Origin: Acridotheres tristis | Lineage: Eukaryota > Chordata > Aves > Passeriformes > Sturnidae | NCBI GenBank assembly: GCA_037013685.1 | Contig: CM072919.1 | Coordinates: forward strand, 2,481,616 to 2,545,615 | Direction: 5' to 3' | DNA length: 64,000 nucleotides | Shown: positions 36,801-45,800 of the stretch, piece after piece | Position numbering within the stretch: the first letter of the stretch is position 1 | Layout of the letters: each line of letters opens with the position of its first letter | The notes under the pieces: model-generated | What the model was told of the DNA's origin: nothing | Database searches by the model: none | Seen by the model: only the letters and a program-made list of their open reading frames with translations | Position numbers and translations under genes: made by a program

Positions 36801-39800
36801 CCAAAAGTCCTTTTCCACAAACCCTCATCCTGCCCAGCTTCAGCATTAGATATTTTCCACGGGACAGATGCATTCTAAATACAAATTATCAAAATAGTAA
36901 TGCTTGATCAGACAGGACAGTCACTATATTGAGATGTTCCAAGTGCAGAAATCACAAAGGAGGAACTTTTGGAAAATTGCAAAGCAAGGTTTGGAGATGT
37001 GGGAAGTGCCCTTAGATGGTGTTCAGATGTTCCTTAGACGTGCAGATAAAAAGCAGAGAGGTGGCTCTGTAGCCCTGCCTGGTACAATGCAAACCCCAAA
37101 CCCCAAATCCCTGGGCTGGAAGGGAGAGAAGATGAGGAGCAGAGCCTGGCCTGACCCCATTTGTCAAAAGGGAGAGTGCCTGGGGCTCTTTCAAATGGCT
37201 GCTCTTTTCAAATGTGTGGATTAATTTTCCTGGCAGAAGAATGTTTTGGATTTTTCAGCTGCTGGGAGGAGGGGACCTTCAATACCCAGTCCAGCAGGGA
37301 GATTCCCTGGTGGTCTGAGGGGGTAAATAAGAGATTTCATGGAGTGCTTTGGGATCTCTGAGGTCTTGCTGGAGCCTTGGCACTGAAAACAATCTGGGAG
37401 CTGCTCCATGAGATCATGGACGAGGCAGCAGCAGAGTCCCAGGGGATGAATGCCCTGGGGAGCAGGAGGAGCCCTCAGCTGATGCACCTGGCAGGAATTC
37501 CTCAGCAGGACACAGGGAAGGACACGGGTGGCTTTTCCCCCTCTCTCGTGTGACAGTAACTTCAATCTCTTTGCATTTTCCCTCTCTTATGGAAGCACCC
37601 TTTCCAGAAGAAGAAATCCATGGAGTTGAGTGTCTGATCAATTTTTAAGCAGCCTGAAATCTTATTTATTCTCTCATTTCTACCTGGCTATAAAATGAGA
37701 TTAAGCTAAACATGATGATTTCTAATTCTTTTTTTTTACCCCCAGTTATTGATGAACAAGCAAATTGGGTTAAAAAGATATGAAGTGGATGGAAGAAAAG
37801 TTCTATTTTATTTTGATGAGGTAATGGCTTTGTTTCTTATAATTATATGTTGGGTTTTAATGAAAGACCAGGGGACGAGGCACAGGCAGAGTGTTGGGGA
37901 TCTTTGCTTGAGCCTCTTTTGCTGCAGGTGGGTGTTGTGGTTTTACTTGAAAACTAAAGTATAATAGAGGCAGGTGATTCACTTCAGCCCACGGAGTAGA
38001 TATCACTTAGATTTTTTGCCTTGAAATTATCTCACTTTGAGGTACAATTAGTAGTGCTAAATGCAGAATAATTTAAATTTCACAGGCCTGAGAGTGGAAG
38101 GTGAGATCTCTCTTGGCTTGGTCAGCAGTAGGAAATTGTCTGGTGGTTGTGGGCAAGGCAGGGAGCACAGCTGGAGTGTCTGCCACTGCTCTGTGGCAAA
38201 TATGTGTTTTAAAGGTCAGCAGAGCATCCTGGTTAATTCATCCTGCTTGGTTTTTATTCATTATCTCTGTCCCTGTGCTTGGAGTATTGGAGGTGTCTTT
38301 GAGTTACTTTGGGGCACGTGCTGTGTTCATTTGTCTCTCTCTTCTCTTCAAGTGTAGTTTTTGAGTCTTTCACACCATTTCACACAGATTCCCAGCCAGT
38401 GCATGACCTGTGTGAAGTTCCAGGCTTTCAGAGAGCACATAGTTGGGAAAACAGCCCCTGTCCCCATCAAAGTGTACGATTACTACGAGCCAGGTTTGTG
38501 CCTGTCTCCCTTTGATCCCAGCTGACATCAGAGCTGCAGGCAGGAGGCTCAGCTGTGATTTCTCCTCCTTGCTGCAGCTTTTGAAGCCACTCGTTTCTAC
38601 AACGTGAGTGAGAACAGCCCCCTGGCCCGGGAGCTCTGCGATGGCCCGACCTGCAACGAGGTGGAAAGCTCAGCCAGCCAGTGGGTTGGTGAGTTAGCCC
38701 AAAACCACACAGGTCTTTTGGAAAAACGGGACCCACTGGTGTTCTGAACTCAAAATGAAATTTAGACAAACGTTGTGTTTCATTCTCTGCCTTAGTGGAA
38801 GTTTCACAAAGGGTTGGGGGGTTGCAGTGGTGCTCTTCAGGCACCAAAGGGACTGGGATTTGCTTCAGAGGCGAGATAAAATGTTTGATTCTGGAAGAAC
38901 CTGCACAAGAGGAGGTGTGTCAGTAAACAAAGAGGTAAAAAATCTTTGCCATGCAATTTGGTTTTCTTTCTCTCCAGTATTTTGCAATGGATTTCCACAA
39001 TGAAGTGTAGGAAGACTGAACAATTCCATACATCCCTGAAAGGAATAACTTTCCCCAGAAACCCTGTGATCCTTTCTGTGTTCTGTGGCCAAAAACTATT
39101 GCATTCTCCCAAGTCAGGAATCAGTTGCACCATGCCTCTTTCAAAAAGCCAACTTCATTCCCAGACCTTTTAATTCTATCAAATTTACAAATCCCCCTTC
39201 GAAATCTTAGGGAATTCAACACAAAAACCGACAGCAGCCAAACATTCCCGCTCCCCCCTTCCCCGTGCTGTGCAGAACTGACTTTCTTGGTTGAATTCGC
39301 AGGCTTTGTCCACTCTGGCCCTTGCAACACCATCGTGGGCTGCCTGGAGGACGAGCACCTGGAGCAGTGCCTGTGCTCGCGGGACTGCGGCTACGACGGC
39401 GAGCCCGTGTGCGGCTCCGACGGGCACATCTACCCCAACCTCTGCCAGATGGAGGTGGCATCCTGCAGGAACAACACCAGCATAGAGCAGATGCCCATGG
39501 CTCAGTGCTCTGCCTGTAGGTTCCCTTTATTTCCCTCTCTCTGTCGTGTTTTAGAGTGTCACGAGTTGTTCAGGTTGATTTTTCCATGCCTGTCGTAGGG
39601 AAAGGAGAAGGATTCCAAATTTGCTCTGTGTGATTTTGATGTTCTTAGTACAGGTTAAGTGATAAGGGCAGCTGCTTTTCAGCCTGAAATAACTGTAGGT
39701 TTCCTTTATTCCCTCTTCTGTCGTGTTTTAGAATGTTACAAATCCTCATTCAGGTTGATATTCTGTGCCTGTGGTAGGGAAAGGAGGATTCCCAATTTGC

Positions 39801-42800
39801 TCTGTGTGATTTTGCTGTTCATAGTACAGCTGGTTAAGTGATAAAGGCTTTTCAGCCTGAAATAACTGTAGTTTTCCTTTATTCCCTCTTCTGTCATGTT
39901 TTAGAGTGTCACAAGTTGTTCAGGTTGATTTTTCCATGCCTGTGGTAGGGAAAGGAGGATTCCAAACTTGCCCTGTGTGATTTTGCTGTACAGCTGATGA
40001 AGTGATAGGGGCAGCTGCTTTTCAGCCTGAAATAACTGTAGTTTTCCTTCACTTCCCTCTCCTGTCGTGTTTTAGAGTGTCACAAGCTGTTCAGGTTGAT
40101 TTTTCCATGCCTGTCGTAGGGAAAGGAGGAGGATTCCAAATTTGCTCTGTGTGATTTTGCTGTTCGTAGTACAGCTGGTTAAGTGATAAGGGCAGCTGCT
40201 TTTCAGCTTGAAATAACTGTAGGTTTCCTTTATTCCCTCTTCTGTCGTGTTTTAGAATGTTACAAATCCTCGTTCAGGTTGATATTCCGTGCCTGTGGTA
40301 GGGAAAGGAGGATTCCAAACTTGCCCCGGGTGATTTTGCTGTACAGCTGATGAAGTGATAGGGGCAGCTGCTTTTCAGCTTGAAATAACTGGTTTTCTGT
40401 TCTCATGAATACATGTTTTACCAGTCAGAATGAACTGAAGAGAAAATTAGTGATACTGTTTGATCTGAAGTGAATACTCCTGGATAAAAATTAAATCCAT
40501 GAAATGTAACATGCTTTGGAGATCCTGCATGGGCTTTCAAGGTGTGTAGTGTGTCAGGGAACTGATTATGCCACCTCTGGAAATGCAAACCCTTTCTAGA
40601 GATGCATTAACGAATTATGTGACCAATGAGTTTATTTTTCTTTGCATTTGCAGCCAAGAACTTGCCAGAAGAAAGGGAGACACACTCCCACACAGCCGAG
40701 CAGCCCAGTGTTCCCCAGACTCCAGCAGGTAATGTTGCATTTATTTACCTTTGCATTTATTCAAAAGCTTTCTCTTTAGTAAGGTTAAAGCTTGTCCTAT
40801 CCCTGTATTAAGTACAGGTGGCTCTCAAGCACATTTTAAGTAAAGATGCTGAAATTCTCCATCTTATAGAAAAGTGAGAATATTCAGAAATCAGAAAAAA
40901 AAATGAAGAGGTCAAGGAAACTGAGGATGAGAGGTATTCATTGGCAGACAGCTCTCCTAATCCTTTTCCTTTCAGGAAATCATGCAGGAATCCTGCTCAG
41001 TTCAGCCCCTGCAGGATTTAGATAATTGTTTGTAGGAGTGGACAACCGACCCCCCCCTATTTTCTCAGCCTTGCTGTGTTTGAACAACACACTCTCTGTG
41101 ATCTTTTCTCCACTATTAAGCTGGAAAGATCCCATTTAAAGCCAGGCTGATGTAATGTGTTCCAACAAACAACTGAGCAGGACGTGACCACAGCCCAAAC
41201 CAAGGACTCCAATCCAGGTGGATTAACTTTGTCCCTGCAGTTCTGTGCAATAATGGAGCTGGCAGCCTTGGTTCTCTCAGAGCTGCTGTTTGGAATAAAG
41301 AGCCTTAGTGAACAAAAATGTTAAGGTCAGTGGATGGAGTAGCCAGGAATTTGGCTGCTCATTTTATTTGGTGCTTATATTCATGCACTTTTTTCCAAGA
41401 CTCGTGTCGAACTCGCTCATGGCTCACAATAAATCTCACCAAGAAGCAGTGGAGGGTCAATAGAATAGCTTGTTTTGTGCTGTTTCTAGTAAATAAACTG
41501 GACTAGATTTTTCCTGGCTGCTTTCCACTCATTAATTTTCCCCTGGCCTCTAACTCTCCCAACAAATTGGTGAAACCAGTTCAGTTCTTCAGGAGAAGCC
41601 TCTGTGCCTCCTCATGTCCTCCTTGTGCAGCAGAGCCAGACTAACCCATGTCCAACATGAGGCACCATTCTGATCTTGCCCTTCTGGACAGTTCTGTTAT
41701 TAAGGTGCAAAAACATGGTGAATATTCCATTCTGGCATTCAGTCTTAGTGTTTAATGTCTCTACTATTTTCCTCCCCTTTGTTTTCCCTGGACTTATTGT
41801 GAATATATCTATATCTTGTTGCCTTTTATTCCATGCACATGCCATGTGCTCAGCATGGAAACTCTGCAATCTGAACCCTTTCAAGCAGCATTCCCAAACT
41901 GTTCCATTTGGGCAATGCTGGAATGTGAGGCCATACTGAGGTGTACAAAAACGGGGCTGCCATTACATTATTTTCAGATAAAAATTTGATATGATTACCT
42001 GGGGAGAAAAAATGATGGAAGTTGATGGTAATCCACAATCCAAAAAATGTTCAGAACAGAGTTTCTAAAATAATCTGCATTGAAGTAAAAGGAAAATCCC
42101 TCTGTGGTTTCTATTTTGAATTGACAGAGTGCTGGCTCAGAAGGAGCTAAAGGGGAAAATCTGATTTTTTCGTGTGGCATTGATATGCAGATTTTAGATG
42201 GACAATCTTGAGTGCCATAAGGGCGTTTGTCAAAGCACGAGCGCTTGGAGCTGACTTTGCCCTGAGATCTGGGAGTGCCCAAATTTCCTGGCAGGAAGAT
42301 GCTGAGCTGGGAGCAGCCATGGCAGAGTGAGCATTCAGGAATCAAACTGACTAAATCCTGCCCCAGGAAAAGAGCCCAGCATGTGATTTTCATTAATCCT
42401 GCGGGCTCCTCTCAGGTCAAGCACACGGGACATGAATCAAAGTGCAGCAGATGAATGAGCCCCTCCTCACCCACGCCCTCCTGGGCTGCTGCTGCTGGAG
42501 CATGTGATGGGGTTAAGTCGGCTCAGGTGCTCCAGCAAGGGCTCTGCTGAGCCGTGCCTAAATCTGCGACTTCCTAAAAGGATGCAGAACTCCAGGAGCC
42601 GAATCAGGCTTAGGGCAGGTTGGTGTAAAAGCGACTGGGTGTGTTAATCTGCAGGAAATGCCCGTTCTCAGAGAGGCACGGGGTGTCTGTGCTGTCTGGA
42701 ATCCTCCTGGGTTTGCCATGAGGCTGGTGGGTGCTTTAATTGAGGTCCTGGCCGTGTTAGCCAGCACTGGGAACAAGCAGCTGCCTCGCAGCAATCCGTG

Positions 42801-45800
42801 GGAAGTGCAGGATGTGTCGGGGCTCCCTCTGGCACACACAGACCCACAGTGAAGTTCCACACACACCAGTGGGTTTGCTGGAACCAATTCCAGCTGTTCA
42901 AGACGAGCAGTTGAGCATAGATGGCCCTGAAAGGTCAGAGTGCAGTGCTCTTGCTGCTGTCAGAACGTTTTAAATGCATTCCCAAAGTCTGCAGCGAGGC
43001 AGAATGGCTGAGGTTTGACCTTAAAACCGCAGCTTTTTTTTTTTTTTTTTTGTACAGATGGGTGGGATCCTCTTTGCATCTGTAGATTCTCTGATTGTGA
43101 GGGAAGCTTGCAGGGTGACAGGACTCAGCTGAAATAACTCCTGTGTGAATCCCCCTCCTCGGCTGTTCCTTCTCACAGGTGAATTGCTGAGTCTCAAAAG
43201 GGTGGAACAGGATTTTCCTGGGTGTGCTCGTGTGTCTTCACAGCCTGCTGCAATATTTGTTTGGATAGAAAGCCCTGGAGCAGGAGCTGAGTTACTAACT
43301 GGAATCTCCCTGAATTTCTGACTGTGGCTTTGCTGAGATCCTTGTCACTCCTTGGCCACAAGGATCTGGGTGGATTTTGGAGCCTGTGGGATGCCCAGTA
43401 GCTGTGATAGCATCTCTCTGATGCAGTGGTGCTTTGATTGCTTCCAGAGATCATTAATTCTCTTCTGAAACTGCCTAAATCTCCAAAGGCACTCAAGGTA
43501 CAGCCACTGCCCAGGCACTGATGTTGGAGGACAATATTCTGACATCACAGTGCTGTGATTCTGCAGGGATCTGGTGGAAAACAATGCCCAGAGTGTGGGG
43601 CAGCAGTGCTGGGGGTCCCAGTGCTGCTGTGAGCAGGGAGCCCCCCCAGGCTCGGGTGTCTGGCCCTGCCTTCTCCCCACAGCCGTGTCCTTTGCACAGT
43701 TTTGTTTTGGTAATTAGAAAGGTTAATGGCTGGAATTGGAACAAAATTCTAGGTGGAATTATGACACTTTTGTTTGGTGGTGGTGTTTTGCTTGGTTTTT
43801 TGTTCTTGGGTTTTTTTTTTTTAATTAAATGCCATCACCCTCACCAGCTCCTACCAGGAATATCAGCCTGAGCTCTGCTTCCAGGTGGAGTCCTCCCCAA
43901 AATTTCCCTGGCTGGAGTGTTCCCCACAGGGCTGCAGCTCTTTCAGGATTGATTGAACTGGCACAGGGCTGTTTTTCCTCTGCCCCCATCACTGCTCAGC
44001 AAACATTGGCCTCGGCACAAACATTTGGGGCTGGGGGAGTGGTTTGTGTGCAGAGGAAACGTCGGCCTGTGCTCTTTGCTTGGACTCCAGCACTGAATTC
44101 CTGGGAAGAGTCAGTTCTGTGATGTTCATCCCATCCCTGGTGGACAGCAATCACCCATTCATAGAAGAGCTCATGGTCTGGCAGGTTCTCACAGGGAGGA
44201 GGCCAAGAAGGAGTGAACAGAGCCTGACTCCCCTGCCCAGTGCTGGGAGGATGTGGGAGGCAACAGGGAAGATCCTTCAGATATTTTATTTCTAGAGAAC
44301 AAATATTTTCAAAGGCCTTGATGAGTGTTCTCTTTAAATCCAGCCAGCTTTGGGTGGGGGGGAGCTTTTCCTCCCTGCAATAATTCTGCCTCAGTGCTTG
44401 CTTTGGTTTGGATTAGAGCAGTGTACACAGAGAGCAAGCAGGAAGGATGGACAGCTGAGCTGGCTCCAGGAGCAGTTCAGGAAACACAGATCTCTGCTAT
44501 TCCTAGAAGTTTGATCTTGCAGCTTTACCCTCTGGGCAGGAGCAGTCACCCAGCACAGACTGGGGGGAGTGGGAAGAGGAGAAATTCTGCTCCTGCCTGT
44601 GCTGGGACTGTCCCTACACGAAGGGATGGAAGTTTCAGTGCTGTGTGACTGTGCTGGGGCAGAGGTGCCTCAGCTCCTCATTGAGGCTGAGTCAGTGGCT
44701 TTGCTGTGCCTTCCTGGCCTTGAAATCCTCACACTTGTTGGGCTGGAAAGAAAGCCTGCACTGCTCAGTCACCAAGCCAGCTGTTCCCTCCAGCTTTGTC
44801 ACTGGTTTTATGAACTGCTGCACAGCTGAGAGCACACAGAGCATGTCCCTGTGTGGATGGGGCTCTCCTTGCCTGAGGTGCCTGGGTGACAGGAGAGATT
44901 TTCAGGGTGCAGAGTGAATCCCCTGTGCCATCTGCCCTCTGCATGGCACTTTTATCTCACTGTGTGCAGCCTCAGGGTGATGGGTCTGAACTTCAGCACC
45001 TCAGTTAATTCCATGCTGGAAAAGGAGACTTGGAGATTTTTTCAGACTACATTGCCCTTTCCCTCCTTTTATATCCCTTTTCCCCCTTGTTTCTTCTTCT
45101 TTCCCCCTTTATTTTCTCATTTCCCCTCCTTGTTTCCTCCTTTTCCCACCCTTATTTGCCTTCCCCCCTTGTTTTCCCTTTTTCTCCTTGTTTCCCCTTT
45201 ACCCCTCTCTTTGTTTCCCCTCTTTCCTTCATTTTATTCCAGTGCCCAGGTCTCAGACTGGGAAATTGAAAATTGCTTTGGCAACAGCTTCTCCCCTCCC
45301 CTATGAATGCCAGCAAACACCTGCAGGTCTGCAGACACCTGCAGCCTCCTTCCCTGTGTCTGTGACCAAAATCCTGTCACCTGCAGCCTCCTTCCCTGTG
45401 TCTGTGACCAAAATCCTGACACCTGCAGCCTCCTTCCCTGTGTCTGTGACCAAAATCCTGTCACCTGCAGCCTCCTTCCCTGTGTCTGTGACCAAAATCC
45501 TGACACCTGCAGCCTCCTTCCCTGTGTCTGTGACCAAAATCCTGACACCTGCAGCCCCCTTCCCTGTCTGTGACCAAAATCCTGTCACCTGCAGCCTCCT
45601 TTCCTCGTGTCTGTGACCAAAATCCTGTCACCTGCAGCCTCCTTTCCTCGTGTCTGTGACCAAAATCCTGTCACCTGCAGCCTCCTTTCCTCGTGTCTGT
45701 GACCAAAATCCTGACACCTGCAGCCTCCTTCCCTGTGTCTGTGACCAAAATCCTGTCACCTGCAGCCTCCTTCCCTGTGTCTGTGACCAAAATCCTGTCA

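Larger units (their letters stand above)
32244..37745 (+). other. CPAMD8: CPAMD8 intron, 5.5 kb, repeat-rich
   Basis: Holds the (GGGAT)n array, a 30-bp minisatellite, two inverted arms containing CR1 3' ends, a (GGGCT)n array and a low-complexity T/G stretch at 34110-34210. The protein joins LEQ to LLMNK across it in phase. Confidence 0.8.
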
